Positions 15,741 to 27,734 of a DNA stretch of 64,000 nt are shown in pieces. How positions within the stretch are numbered: position 1 is the first letter of the stretch; every line of letters starts with the position of its first letter. Under the pieces are notes generated by a model. It did no database searches and was not told where the DNA came from. It saw only the letters and a list, made by a program, of their open reading frames with translations. Location of the stretch: contig NW_024881535.1 in the NCBI RefSeq assembly GCF_019059575.1, forward strand, positions 868,001 to 932,000, written 5' to 3'. This DNA comes from Amphibalanus amphitrite. Its lineage: Eukaryota > Arthropoda > Thecostraca > Balanomorpha > Balanidae. A program made the translations under genes and the position numbers.

Positions 15741-18665
15741 GGAGGGAGGGTGGGAGGGGGGGAGGAGGTGAATAGTGAATAGGTTTTGAGGAGCGAGACG
15801 CGAGCGATGTGGTATTTTTAGGATGATACGGAAGTAAAAAGGCATTGGGATAAAAGTGGAGTTTCATATAAGCGATTGGGTGTTATTGATAGTACAAATA
15901 TGGGCCGAAGAATTTTACTTGATATCATGCTCGAAATATTTACTTTTTTACCGGTACGGTAAAAAAAAAAATCAATTGAACAAAATTTAGAAAATCAACA
16001 GAACCTTGTGTATTAAGCTTACATATGTAGATTGATATTTTAATTGTTAAAATTCGATTTATCAATTCACTTGATCTACTGGAGATGAAGACAATAGCTT
16101 GAATAATTTACGAAACTAACTTGACAATGAAACGATTATGTCGCACAAATAATGTATCTTACATAAAAAGAGCGAAATACCCTTTTATATTGGCGTTTAA
16201 AAATGTCGTTATAAAACAATGATCAGCATGACACCACAATAAAAAGTCATTCACAATAATAATAAAGCCGAAGAAGGTATCATCTCAAAAAGCAGAGCTT
16301 AGAAAATGTTGGGGGAGCATATGCAGTCAATATTTCTGACCTGAGTAGCACGAGTAAGCATTCACGCCTCAATAGCCTGAGCTTTTTAATTTTTGGTGTT
16401 AGCTGCCTCTGCGGAAATGCAGTCTCCACAGCGGGATTCATCTCCGCGCTAGTGTTACCGTCAAACTGCGCAATGCAGTCGCCACTGGTGTTACCGTGCT
16501 ATCGAGAAATGCAGTTCTTTGACTTCATTGCGGAACATTTAACATTGCCGCCTTCACAATTAGTTTTTTTGTCCTTGACCGCGGTCATATTCAAAGCTCA
16601 CACAAAAAAAGATTTTACCATCCAAGAGTAGGGAATGTCATCACCGATGTCAATCGTTTGTGCTAGGACTTGATCAATCAAAACAGGGACAGTTTGCAGT
16701 AGACTGATAATGCTCACTTAAATGCTTACAATTCTTACCTGTCAACAGCGCATTCGAAGCTCACTTACCAATGTCGAAGCGAAGACCTCACATCCACGCC
16801 AGTAGGAGCAGGTGAATGCGATCCAGCACAGCAGAAAAGCACAGCCTTGAATGAAGAAAATATCACGCGAGACAACGCCGTTGCCTCAGGTTGAAGCCAC
16901 TGGATGTCGCCAGAAGTCACCAGGTATTTGTAAAATCCGCTAGAAGTCGCTAGAAGTTGCCGGAAGTCGCCGCCTATTGCAAAAGTCGCCAGATCGCCTC
17001 TGCTATCCACCGGAGCTGACCGGCGCCTCCCTCCGCCTCCGCCGCTGCGCCGTCAATGTCTCAGTGCGCCACCGTCGCCGCGTCGTCAGCTTCGCCGCAC
17101 CGTAAAACGGGAGCAGCGGACCGGGAACTGGGGGGTGGTCCGCGGCGGCAGCACCGAAAGCAGGTCTCTGGGACAGCACGTGCTTCTCTCTCTCCTCCCT
17201 CTCTCCGTCTCGACCTGTGCGTCGGCTGACCGGTGTGACTGCAGAATGGTCGACTCCGCCCGTACCCGGACGTTTTATAGCTACTGAGCTGGGCGTGTGA
17301 GAGAGCCGGGAACGGGTTGGCGTTCCTAATTTTCTAATCGACGCCTGGCTGATTCAAGTGCCGATGAGCTTAGCCGCGGGGTCGCACGTGCGCTCGCGGT
17401 CAGCGCCGTGGGGTGACGACTTTAGCACCAGCGGTGGTTGTAATTGGCAGGGAATTTATGGATTTGCTAATTAAGTATGACTTCACCTGGTGGAGAGTTG
17501 TTTGGAATTGATAATTAACTCTTTTATTGACATGGGTCGTGCGGAATGTATATATTCATGAACTTGCCTATCATGTCTCTAAAAGATACGGAAAGAAATG
17601 AGAGTATTCCTTTTTGTAATAGTTTAAACCCGGAAAGTTGTTGCTTGATGGTTCTTCACTCCTTCACGTATGTACGCTAAACGTATGTGAATGCAACGCA
17701 CATGTGCCAGTAACTTGATAAGCGGAAACTGCACGAGGCTACGTTCAGCATAGTTCCTACAGATTACGCACTCATACTCGTGCCCACCATCCCATGCTAA
17801 AGTTGTAGATCCCATAGAGTTTAGCGTAAGATCCCAGAGTAGGCACAACGGTCAACAACATCTGTAGCTCTTCATGCGCTGATTATCCATACACAGTACA
17901 TTGATCTCATGAACGTATAATTCAACGTCTTAACGTATATAATTTAACATTTATTTATGCGTCTGTGACTGATCCACATCACACATGTTTGTGCTGCCTT
18001 TTTTATTTAGTGCAATTAGCTATTTTTCAGTCATATCACTGTGTTTGCGGAGTACGTTTACTGTTGAGTAGCAGGCCGGCTTCTTCCTCCTTGATATATC
18101 GAGAACTGCAAGGCAGATTTTGTTGCAGAAAACGGTGTGCGATTGCCCTCAACGCTGACCCACGTGGCGGAGATAACGTTGCCCCCTTTACATTTTCTGT
18201 GATGTCTCCGAAACCTGATAAGATTTGAACCAGTTACTTGATTCAATTCAAATGAATACTTAGGCCACATTTAAAGAAAGTTTGGTGGTTGTAGCACTGG
18301 AGATGACGTTACAATGACGTCATAGAGTTTTGCTGTTTTCCAGTATGGAGCGTTTCTAATATATCTGAGCATGAAACGTAACGGCAAAGGAACTTCCCAG
18401 CGCACCATTGAAACATTGGTGTGTTATTCAGTTGCGTGTGTATTAAATTTCACTCAATTAACCCAAATAAATGCGGATATGTTGTGAAGAAAATAAACAC
18501 GCCAATCTATCACTGGACTTCTGCGGTCAGTGTGACTTATTTTCATATGAGATCCACCCAATTTCGACACAACTACAACTATGATTTCAGGTATTTGAAC
18601 GTTGTGTTGAGTATTGTTAATAAGATTATTAGAACGATGAAGAATAACCTGTCGCTCATTTGTAC
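15741..18665. other. Intergenic; AT-rich with a GC-rich block at 16960-17300
   Basis: The flanks are AT-rich. Around 16890-16990 GTCGCCAGAA-type sequence repeats loosely, then a CpG-rich block follows. I find no coding region. Confidence 0.4.
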
Positions 18666-19280
18666 CAGAAATCAAGAAAAATAAGCCAGTATCGGGCGTG
18701 GACCTTCCTCAGTGGTACAAGATCGCAATAAAATAAAAATAAAGTTTTATTGCGATCTTGTACAGTCGTGTACAGGTTGATGGTCCTCCACTCTATCTAC
18801 CGGGTTCCTATGGCTCAGCATTGGCAGCAGCCGCCTGGTACCGGTAGGCTGTGCCGCATGACCCGAAAGTTATGCGGCACAGTCTACCCACGCCGTTTGA
18901 CATCGGCTCGGGTCGCCGGGTGGAGCGCTTTGTAGACCAGCTGTTGCGTCAGACCAGCGCGGGGGGAGGGGCTCGTCTCGGTGGTTGGCGTGGGCTGGCG
19001 AGTGGTGTGGGGCGTGTTGGTGGACCATGGGGGCTGGTCGGGTGTGTGTGGTCACTTGCTGCATTGCACATTTTGCGTCGCTTAACAATTGCACTCCTGT
19101 TTTTGCTAAGCACAATGCACAGAAGACCCAGCGAATATAATTTACTTTACTTGTGCATTGTGCAATACGTGATTTGGCACGGTATCGAGGCAACGGTCTT
19201 GTGCCTATGCATGATATTTAGGCAATACGTTTATGGATTGATGCTGGATGTCAATTCGTATGATAAATTCGGCACGTATT

Positions 19281-19301
19281 AAATGAATGAATGAATCAAT
19301 G

Positions 19302-19336
<35 letters not shown>

Positions 19337-19345
19337 CAATCAATG
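19281..19345 (+). repeat. (AATC)n microsatellite
   Basis: ATGAATGAATG passes into repeated AATC units. It may be a retroelement tail, but no body is recognised. Confidence 0.9.
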
Positions 19346-19424
19346 GACATGTATAAAACCGTATGAATGGCTCGCAACCACTAATAGCAATCAAACCATC
19401 CTAACTCGGAAAAGCAGCCGGAGC

Positions 19425-19500
19425 CCTGACTAGGCTCGAACCGGGACTCCACGCTGTAAGTTTTTCCAATGATCCACCATCATTCCACCAAGCTAGAGTG
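19425..19500 (-). repeat. tRNA-like SINE head
   Basis: On the minus strand an A-box-like TAGCTTGGTGGA is followed by a B box GGTTCGAGCC at the usual spacing. The acceptor and T stems do not pair, so this is a SINE head or tRNA relic, not a functional tRNA. Confidence 0.5.
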
Positions 19501-19601
19501 ACCGGCACCCGAACCCGGAAAAACATCAATCGACTTTGCCGCCGACCTCCCGGCCCCGCCGCCCGCCCGGCCAGACTTTGCCCCGGCAGTAGCCACCATC
19601 C

Positions 19602-19670
19602 GGTGTAGCTCAGCGTAGGAGCGCTTGACTGTCAAACTGACCGGTAGTGAGGGCCCGGTTCGAAGCGCTT
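19602..19670 (+). repeat. tRNA-like SINE head
   Basis: TAGCTCAGCGTAGGAGCG (A box) and GGTTCGAAGC (B box) are spaced as in tRNA genes. A 7-bp acceptor stem cannot be formed, so I call it a tRNA-derived repeat. Confidence 0.5.
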
Positions 19671-21104
19671 GGCGTGCTGGATGTTTATTTCCCGGTGTGA
19701 GGCTTTGCGTTTAGTCCACTTTTCAGAAAGATTAGGTATTTGGTGACTGACCTGTTTTCTTTCTTTGCTGCAATTCATGAGGAGACCGTATGCACCCTTA
19801 CCTGTCCTTCCGCACCCCACTTGGGAGATGGGTGGTTGACCCCCCCCCCCCATGGGTTTTGTGAATATCTCTAAAACGAATTTTTGGAGGGGGGATGTCG
19901 GTTCTATGCGACAAGTGGCCACACACGCCCAGCCCCAGGTCCGCTCACTCCCTCCCCGCATCACCCCCTCCCCACACCACACTCCAGCCCGCCTCATCCA
20001 CCGAGCCGAGCCAAATCGACTGGCCTGACCCTTACCCCCACCCCCCCCCCTCCCAGCCGGTGTAACGCAGTGTCCGGTCAAATCGCTCTAACAGGCGACC
20101 CGAGCCGGTGTCATACAGTGTGGGTAGGCTGTGCCGCTTCACTCTCGGGTCATGCGGCACAGCCTACCGGTACCAGGCGGCTGCTGCCAATGCTGAGCCA
20201 TAGGAACCCGGTAGATAAAGAGTGGAGGACCATCAACCTGTACACGACTGTACCACTGAGGAAGGGCTACGCCCGATATTGGCTTATTTTTCTTTTTCTG
20301 ATAGAAATGATCAACAGGTTATTTTTCGTCGTTCTAACAACTACGACTACCGTAAACCGGGGTGAGTTGATATGGATTTTGAGGTTATTCTAGATTTCTT
20401 TAAAAGCCACATTCATTTACGGAATTCTTTTTGTGCCAGTTTCATGGCACATGCCTTGGGGAGGCAATCAGCAAAAATGAATAAAAAATGTATATATTAA
20501 GCCCCTTTTTTAAAACGCCAAAGTTCATATCAACTCACCACCCCCCAGGGGGTGAGTTGATATGATTTTGGATTTTTCAAAATTTCTCGGCTAAAGAAGC
20601 TCAGAGGTGAGTTGATAAAATGGCAGTGTTTAAAAAAAGGATGAGAGAACACATCCTGAAAGAAAGCATTAGAAAAATGATAGTAGTTTGGCAGCAGACC
20701 TCACATTCATGAAAACGCAATCATGTCCAACACAACGCTATCAAAATGGCTTGATTTTAGCAGCATCATTTTTTCGCTTTATGATACTTAGTTTTACTTA
20801 GAACATTCTGAACTTGGCTAGTCACGTGTCCTCAAGCCAACGGTATCAAAACTGGCAATATATTTTGGAATTACAAGTGTATTTTCTTGTAATTAAAACA
20901 CATTGTCAGTTGCGGGTCAAGGTTGATATGCCTCTGACAGAAATAATGGATTGAAATGAAGAATACATATACTTTTGAGCTTTTGTGGACTGGTATTCAT
21001 CAAAATATTTATGAAGTGAAGTGAAGCGAATCTAATTCGGACTGTATTCTATCAGGTGAAATAAGCGACATAAAACAGAATTCGGCATCAAAAGCCAAAA
21101 TTAA

Positions 21105-21981
21105 CCCTCGCACTTATAGGCGGGCGAACGGACCACCTCGGCTTTTCGCACATAACTCGCGCAAAAAGCGGCCGATCGCGACGAAACTTTCAGTGCCTCT
21201 CGAGTTTATCAATTTTACACATGTTCTAAAGATTTCATGACCCTGACTCAAATGGTTTTTGACTTGTGACCTGATTCTCGAGACCATGCTTGACCGGAAT
21301 CGCGATTTGGCGTAGTCGGCTCACATTATCCGAGCATTTCCAGTCTTTTTGTGATTGTAACGTCCAAACATGTAAATGATGTTGGTCCCATGCAGTATTG
21401 TGGGTGTCAACTGTCAAGGTCACCTGAAGGTCAGGTCAGGTCATTGACCTTTGGTGACCTCGGCTCACTTTTGGAGTTTTACATGTTTCTTGGATAGTTT
21501 TTTTTCGGGCCGATGTCGAATTTAACATGCATTTGATCATTTACGAAGTAGTTTCAGTGCCTTCGTAACATGTTACGACACCGTCAGTGGTAGTTGACAC
21601 TTGACACTCCCCATGGATAGCCGGCAGGGCACCTACTGGTTGACCTGACCTGACCTGGCCTAAATGTACGAAGACACATGTGATCAAAACAAACATGACA
21701 TTCGTGATCAGCAACAGCGAAAAAATAATAACCTCGCTTTACGAACTTCAAATAACCCCTTATTTTCCCGACTTCTGGGTAATTGACCTGGCCTGGAAGG
21801 TTAACCAATGACCTAGGACCTTAAAGTTAGTTATCATCGGCTTCCTCGCGTCTCGGGCAACACGCTCGTTTTTTCCTCGAAGCTCTAGCTCCACCAGGGG
21901 CCAAACGACGATGGGATTCCAACGGACCCCCCCCCCCCCCCTATACGTTAAACGCTGGCAAAACACGAATACGGGCGAGGG
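21105..21981 (+). mobile_element. TTAA-target MITE, copy E
   Basis: The left end is TTAA (21101-21104) then CCCTCGCAC; the right end is GGGCGAGGG then CTAA, a mutated TTAA. The interior is collinear with copy C: CATGTTACGA, TGACCTGACCTGACC and the GGACCTTAAA region near 21810. Confidence 0.8.
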
Positions 21982-22289
21982 CTAAAACACCAGTCAATTT
22001 CTTTATATTGTTTGTTCCATTTCATTTTGTCACTCATTCTCGGTTGGCAACTACCAAGCAGGAAAACTAATCAGTTTCACGAGATCAGAATTCCCGCGCT
22101 GTTAGCCATACAGAAACGACAGTTCTGTCATTTTCGAAACCACGAATAATTATATTTTTTTTTAATCTGTATGTATATAGGTGTTCTATAGTGTTCCTTT
22201 GTAGCTTGTAGGGAGCCATCTTGAGACTTGACAGGGAGTTGTGCTGTGCCTTTTGCATGTTAGGCATGTCCACAGAAGAAAAAAAAACT

Positions 22290-22660
22290 TTGGGGTCACT
22301 GATGTTAGTTGTCAGACCTTCGTCCCCGTCTTGAGCTGAGAATTGAGATGTTAGTTTCAAACGTTTCGGCCAGTTACTCTCCGGCCGTCGTCACTCGTCA
22401 GGTGTTCTTTGACCCTCAGAATGACCTGGATGTTGGTGGCGTTGCGCCGTACGCGTCCAATCGTTCGAAAGCTCCTGTAGTCAGCGGAATCGAACTCGGG
22501 TTTTCCCGGTGATGGTCCACGGTTCTAACCACTCCACTATCGAGGCAGATTTGTCTATGGCCGGAGAAGTTACTTGCTGAAACGTTGTGAAACTAACATC
22601 TCAACTCAAGACGGGGACGAAAGTCCGACAACTAACATCAGTGATACTAACAGGTCTCGT
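22290..22660. repeat. Small fold-back around a tRNA-like head
   Basis: Arms about 22295-22385 and 22558-22655 are inverted copies (GATGTTAGTTGTC, GACGGGGACGAA, AACGTTTCGG / its partner). They enclose the tRNA-like stretch at 22475-22546. Confidence 0.65.
22475..22546 (-). repeat. tRNA-like SINE head
   Basis: On the minus strand TAGTGGAGTGGTTA (A box) and GAGTTCGATTCC (B box) are spaced as in a tRNA, but the T stem and acceptor do not pair. It is a SINE head rather than a tRNA gene. Confidence 0.55.
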
Positions 22661-23256
22661 CTCAAGCATTCAAAAAAGAAAAAAAAACTAAAGCTTTTGG
22701 GGGTTGATGGAATGATGTGGGGAGAGAAAAGGAGAAGAGTTGGTCTAATTGACTTTGTCTTACTTGCAGACCCATATTTCATGCTAATTTGCATGCATAC
22801 CAGCCCGGTATCAGCTTTTATCATGCATATCAACTCACCACTTGATGGCATATCAACTCACCACCTGTCACTTTTCTTAAAATTATAAAAAAGCATTGTT
22901 ATAGGTGAAACCCAAAACTACCTGGGATCAGCAGTAAATTGATGGTAGTTTCTTTCCCAGTGCATGTTGTTCCATGAATATCCACCGTCTTTGCTGTAGG
23001 GTGGGGACTTTTCCTTAGTTTCAAAATCAGAAGAAAAAAAGGACTTTGAAAAAAGTAATGTGTTAAGAAGGCACTGCACCACATGCATGCCTTTCTCAGC
23101 TATATGCATCACTTATTGGTTGCTTCACTTCACAGAAAAATAAAACTAAAAATTGGTTTACAAATGGATGAGCAGCACACATTTTAACATTTTTCGAGCA
23201 ATTTATATCTACTCACCACCCCATATCAACTCACCCCGGTTTACGGTACTTATTAA

Positions 23257-24470
23257 CCCTATTACTGGTGGGCTCTCTGGACTACGTTAACCCGCGCCCT
23301 GCTGGGGGGTGTTTGAACACCCCCTTGTGGTTTTTCGCGAAGCGCTCCGCGCCGCCGTTTTTGATATGCAACATGACCCTTTACGGTCAGGTCATGACCT
23401 TGACCTGAGGTCAAATTTTCAAGTTGACCTTTCAAGGTCAACTTGTAGTTTATTCGATGCGTCTTGACGAGAGGAACACGATGCCGGTAAAAGTAAGCTC
23501 GTACAAGGCTTGGGTCAAAAGTTATTGCAGAAAAACTGTTTCCGAAAAAAATCGGCTATTTTTTGCAGTTTTTGCCCCCTGCAGGCAAACCCGTTAACGT
23601 TAGGTCAAATCTGAGAAAACTGCTCAGAAAGGGCGTTAATAGGGCTATCGGATGCGCTTTTCCGCGGCACTGTAGCTCTATTGGTTCCCGAGTTATGCGT
23701 TGGCTTCTTGGAAATTGTCGACATTCGACCTGGAAATCGGCGAAATTTTGCCTTCAATGACCTCTGGTGACCTGACCTTTGACCTGACCAAAAAATTGAC
23801 CGAAGTGATTTCCTCATTATTTTTGACGCCCTTTCGAACACCGCCTTCCGTGTATCGCTACGTGGCCCAGGAGCCGATTTAGAAGGGGGGTGTTCATTCA
23901 CCCACCCCCCCCAGCAGGGCGTGGAAATCCAGGACCCCCAGCCGGGCGCGGGTTAAATGGTGGAGGGGGACCGATTCGGCCCTCCTTGATATCTCGAAAA
24001 CTAAATGTCCGATTTTAATGGGACAAACGCCATTCGATTGCTCTCATCGTGAACTATCAGATTGGCTTTAAACAGTCAAAAAAGTTCAAAATTGGGGGTC
24101 CTGGCAGCAAAACTTTTCGAGAAAAAAATCGCGTTTTACACCTCATCAAGAAAAATGATATAACTTCTTCCTGTTTCGATGGATTTTGATGAAACTTCAG
24201 GAAACCCTTCTTTATGAGCTAGTCCTTCAAAGGTATATATTCCGGTATTTTGGATATTTCAAAAATCATAGGCGGATTCAGGTAAGCTAACTTGGGATGA
24301 TGTTTTGAGTTTTTGTCATGGCATATCATGCGTCTTATGACATGATGTGTCATATATCATGTAAAATATGCAACGTGAGCTCAAAATACACGTTTTCGTT
24401 AAACATAGGCGGTTTCAGGCACGCTAAGACGGCGGGCAGTACATTGATATAACTCCCACCAGTAATAGGG
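23257..24470. mobile_element. TTAA-target MITE, copy G (third family)
   Basis: Perfect 16-bp ends CCCTATTACTGGTGGG and its reverse complement lie between TTAA at 23253-23256 and 24471-24474. Copy F is nested near its left end. Confidence 0.85.
23291..23952 (+). mobile_element. TTAA-target MITE, copy F (internally deleted)
   Basis: Ends CCCGCGCCC / GGGCGCGGG lie between TTAA at 23287-23290 and 23953-23956. It matches both ends of the 1186-bp copy L (62742-63927) but lacks its middle, so it is a deletion derivative. Confidence 0.88.
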
Positions 24471-24474
24471 TTAA

Positions 24475-25433
24475 GGAATATGCTTACTTTTGCGTCTCTT
24501 TCTCCGCATTGACACGATATCATCGGAGAAGTAAAGGGGGCAACAAGTTCCCCAGCGCCTGGCAGGTGCCGTGGAGGCCCAGTGGCGACCGGGTTTTCTA
24601 CATTATACATGTTTAAAGAAAAACAAAACAAAAACGAGACACAAAATCTGGCTTCAGAGCGCCAATGAAGGCCAAAAACGTTTTTAAGTATATTTTTCAT
24701 TAAATAAGTAAAAATGTCATAACATTGCTATTTCTTTTGGCCCAGATTAAGTGGCAATATTTTTTCACATTTATTGTATTTTTGTCGTCATAGAAAAATA
24801 ATAGTCTGTTACCGTCTTACATCATTAATAAGCCCCCACCAGGGGGAGGCACTCGCCTTGGCCGTATATGGGCCAGAATGTCTAACGATTTCCGCCATGT
24901 TGTGTATACCAAAGTCTTGAAAAGTTGATCACTGCAATCAAACTGCAAGCATGAAGCAGCAGCACTTTTGAGTAGTGTACCTCTCACTAAACTGCACCTC
25001 TGCTACCGTACATGCAATTTATATTTCTGGTATACACAACATGGCGGGAATCGATAGACAAAAACAAGTCACCAATGCTCCTTCCAGTATATATTAGAGT
25101 TCAGTGGCCCCCACCCTCCACTCTCCAGCTCTCCTTACCTTCACCCACCTATGATCACATTTCATCATATTTGACATAATGCATGTGTAAAATATATCAT
25201 TTAGGGACAAACTACTTGCGACTACTTATCTAACAGAACGTTACATGCTTCAAAGAGACTAAATATGACGTGGGGTACAAATTTTGGCCGATTCAAGTAA
25301 AAAATGGCTACCAGCGACAATATTGGCGAGAGTTCAGCAAAACGTACTCCCGATAAATTGACCTTGCGGAGGACACTTGCGGAGGAAAGGAACTCAAAAT
25401 TTAGCGGTACCATTTATTCAATAATCATTTAAA
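24475..25433. other. Intergenic with a short inverted-repeat insertion
   Basis: Arms of about 33 bases at 24880-24911 and 25028-25059 (core CGCCATGTTGTGTATACCA) form a small MITE-like unit. No coding region is recognised. Confidence 0.5.
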
Positions 25434-25690
25434 AAATATGCATCCGAGTTTCGCATAGTGATGTCGACACGGCAAGTGATTATGAAGCTTGTGATAGACG
25501 TTTCGGAGTTCGAGACAATGAAGTTGACCGGTTCCAACTTCCGACTCACCAGACCCCCACTCTTGCTTGCTACCATGGCCACGACATGGGCGACTCCTAT
25601 CTCGACTCCGCCTACAACCCTCTGGGTCTCCTCTGCAGGCTAACGTGCACAGCGCAGCCCATGAGTAGCAATTACTTGCCTGAATGTCAC
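25434..25690 (+). other. Unassigned open frame, possible exon or relic
   Basis: An uninterrupted plus-strand frame of about 85 codons has protein-like composition and includes TLACYHGHDMGDSYLD near 25558-25605. It has no plausible start codon or clear splice donor. The HDM-G-YLD pattern faintly recalls the N-terminal part of endo-beta-N-acetylglucosaminidases, but I do not trust that. It may be a decayed exon. Confidence 0.25.
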
Positions 25691-26161
25691 CATGTTTAAA
25701 AATAACTCCAATTGAGGTTCTCTTCACGCCCCTTTCAATTCATCATGTCTCCCTCCTTCACCATGACGACCTCTGCCCCACAGGAGGCCACGCCTCAGCA
25801 GCCGGGTTAGGTGAAAGCCACCTTCCGACGGTCTGTTCCCCGGCCAACTACAGTTTTATGGTCGTGCCGCACCATGCAGACGCTGAAGAAATCTGGGTCT
25901 GCATGCTTTAATGCCTTCCTGGCCGGCAGCATGCACTGATAGGCGTGACGCCTGAGCCACGGTCATGCCAAGAGGTACCCGACTGCTCGTAACGACCGGT
26001 GATATCGACAATTAAAGCGAGCTGTGGACTGGAAGATGGAGACTAGCCTCAAACAGGGCAGAGGTAAGGACAGCGCTGTTTAATGTGGAGCTAGCAAATA
26101 AACTTCTGGAGAAGTAACTGCGACAGATTCTATAACACTTAATTGTAGGTTGAATTGAATA

Positions 26162-27270
26162 TGTTGCGGACGTCTCTGGCTTTCTTGTGTGGACTGTATA
26201 GTGTTTGTTACGTCTCGCAGCATTCGGGTTGGCGGCCGGGGGAAATTGTGAGAGGATGTAGGATTAATAGAGGCAGTGAACGAATAATGAAGAAGGGAAG
26301 TATCTAATCGGTAAATAAATAAACACGGATGAATAATTTACGGATCAAAGGTTCAACAGCGCCCGTCTCAGAGCGCATAAGGAGCACACCTCGCGGCATG
26401 CATGTTGGGTCGTTCAACAGCGCCCGTCTCAGAGCGCATAAGGAGCACACCCCGCGGCATGCATGTTGGGTCGTTCAACAGCGCACGTCTCAGAGCGCAT
26501 AAGGTGCACACCTCGCGGCATGCATGTTGGGTCGTTCAACAGCGCCCGTCTCAGAGCGCATAAGGAGCACACCTCGCGGCATGCATATAATGTAGGATGA
26601 CAGAGGATTGATAGGAATAGTGAGAAGACCCGGCCACCGTGAGAACTGTGAGCTGCGCGCCGCTCTCCTTTCCTCCACTCGCCACTTCGGTTTCACTCAC
26701 ACCACCACCACTTAAACACAGTCTTCTAAATAGAAGAGTTCGCTATTGACCGAAGACGGCGAGATGGCAGCAGTACAGCACAGACACAGTAGTTAGAAAA
26801 GTTAGACGTGAGCGGCAGCAGAGCGCCGCCGTCCGCGTTTGAGAGCGAAGTGAACTCGTCGGCGACTAACAGTGAAGTGAGACCGAGCAGAGCCCGGTAT
26901 CGGTTCAAATACGTGGCCAAATGTCACTCGATACAGGGGTCGTGACATAGAGCACAAAAAAGGCGGCCGGCACGCCGCGTCCCCTCACACACCCTTCTAG
27001 TTCCCAGGCCCAGGGCCCCGCCGGCCCCATTCGGAACAGGCCACAGGTCAGCCGGGTCGCAGGGTCACAGGGGGACGCCAGTCCACCGTTCGCGGCGTCG
27101 ATATGGCCCATTGCCTCTGTCTCAGAAAAAACCATGCGCGGCGACAGGTGGCCGCTGGGCGGGCGGCGGCCCGGCTCGGCGGCGGGACCGGCGGGGCGGG
27201 GTGACGGGCGGCGCGGCGGCGGCTCGTCTCGGCATCGGCGGCGCGACATTTGCCTAGTTTGTCGGCAACA
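26162..27270 (-). repeat. 3' LTR of the BEL element
   Basis: On the minus strand this is the downstream LTR. It contains four direct 61-bp repeats (26351-26590) with a conserved CGCATAAGGAGCACACC core, and a GC-rich segment at 26960-27245. Frames inside are duplicated in the other LTR and are not genes. Confidence 0.93.
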
Positions 27271-27283
27271 TCACTCCCCCCTG
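27271..27283 (-). other. Polypurine tract of the BEL element
   Basis: On the minus strand AGGGGGGAGTGA directly precedes the 3' LTR, the expected position for plus-strand priming. Confidence 0.75.
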
Positions 27284-27734
27284 TGTTCGGTCGTACGTTC
27301 CGAACACACCCAAATGACCGACAAACTTCTCATACGCTATTCCTATGACTACTCACTAGTAAGCGGCACACATAGACATCAGACATTTGCCGAGCGAATA
27401 AGCCAAGCCAGACCAGGCCGACCAACACGGCGCTCGCTCGCCATGCGTTGACTTTTCTCCTCTCGATTCGTCTCGTTCTCAGCTTCAATTCACTTGTGGT
27501 CCTCTACTTCATCGTCTTCTTCCTTCTTCGTCTTCCTTCATCTTCTCGACATCCTCCTTCTCCCCGTCTGCACAGATTCACTTGCATTCTTCTTCTCAGA
27601 AGCAGATCTTTTGGTGGCTGGTCGCGTGTGCAGTTTCGCGATAGCCGTTTGAAGCTCGGCCGACCGGACTCTACCACCGCTGCCGGAAACACGTGGCGGA
27701 TGCGTGCCAATGGCCCCGAGCCCCGAGACATGTT

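Larger units (their letters stand above)
18667..20301. mobile_element. Fold-back element with about 200-bp inverted arms
   Basis: The left arm (about 18667-18890) and right arm (about 20115-20301) are reverse complements, sharing AGAAAAATAAGCCA, CTTCCTCAGTGGTACA, GTGTACAGGTTGATGGTC and ACCGGGTTCCTATGGCTC. Each arm contains an inner hairpin on GTAGGCTGTGCCGCATGACC (18844-18887 and about 20121-20168). The left arm has a short palindromic insertion around 18718-18764, absent from the right arm. Between the arms are tRNA-like heads and an AATC satellite. No transposase is seen. Confidence 0.7.
20350..23246. mobile_element. TA-flanked element with GGTGAGTTGATATG repeats
   Basis: The ends are CCGTAAACCGGGGTGAGTTG (left) and its reverse complement (right), both next to TA. 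The same GGTGAGTTGATAT motif recurs inside both ends (20550-20615 and 22825-22865, 23210-23235), like subterminal binding sites. TTAA MITE copy E and a small fold-back with a tRNA-like head are nested within. No transposase frame is visible. Confidence 0.65.

Noticed and set aside
15228-15867. Overlapping long frames on both strands (205, 167 and 120 codons)
   Set aside because: They arise from the GTCC/GTCT satellite and the GA tract; composition alone keeps them open.
19602-19670. Functional tRNA gene
   Set aside because: A and B boxes are present but acceptor and T stems fail to pair; the same holds for 19425-19500 and 22475-22546.
23563-23901. Frames shared between 23563-23901 and 63485-63874
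   Set aside because: These are parts of MITE copies F and L; no start context or domain supports a gene.
26490-27249. Open frames of 64-114 codons repeated at 32232-33051
   Set aside because: They lie within the two LTRs and are duplicated only because the LTRs are; no family motif.
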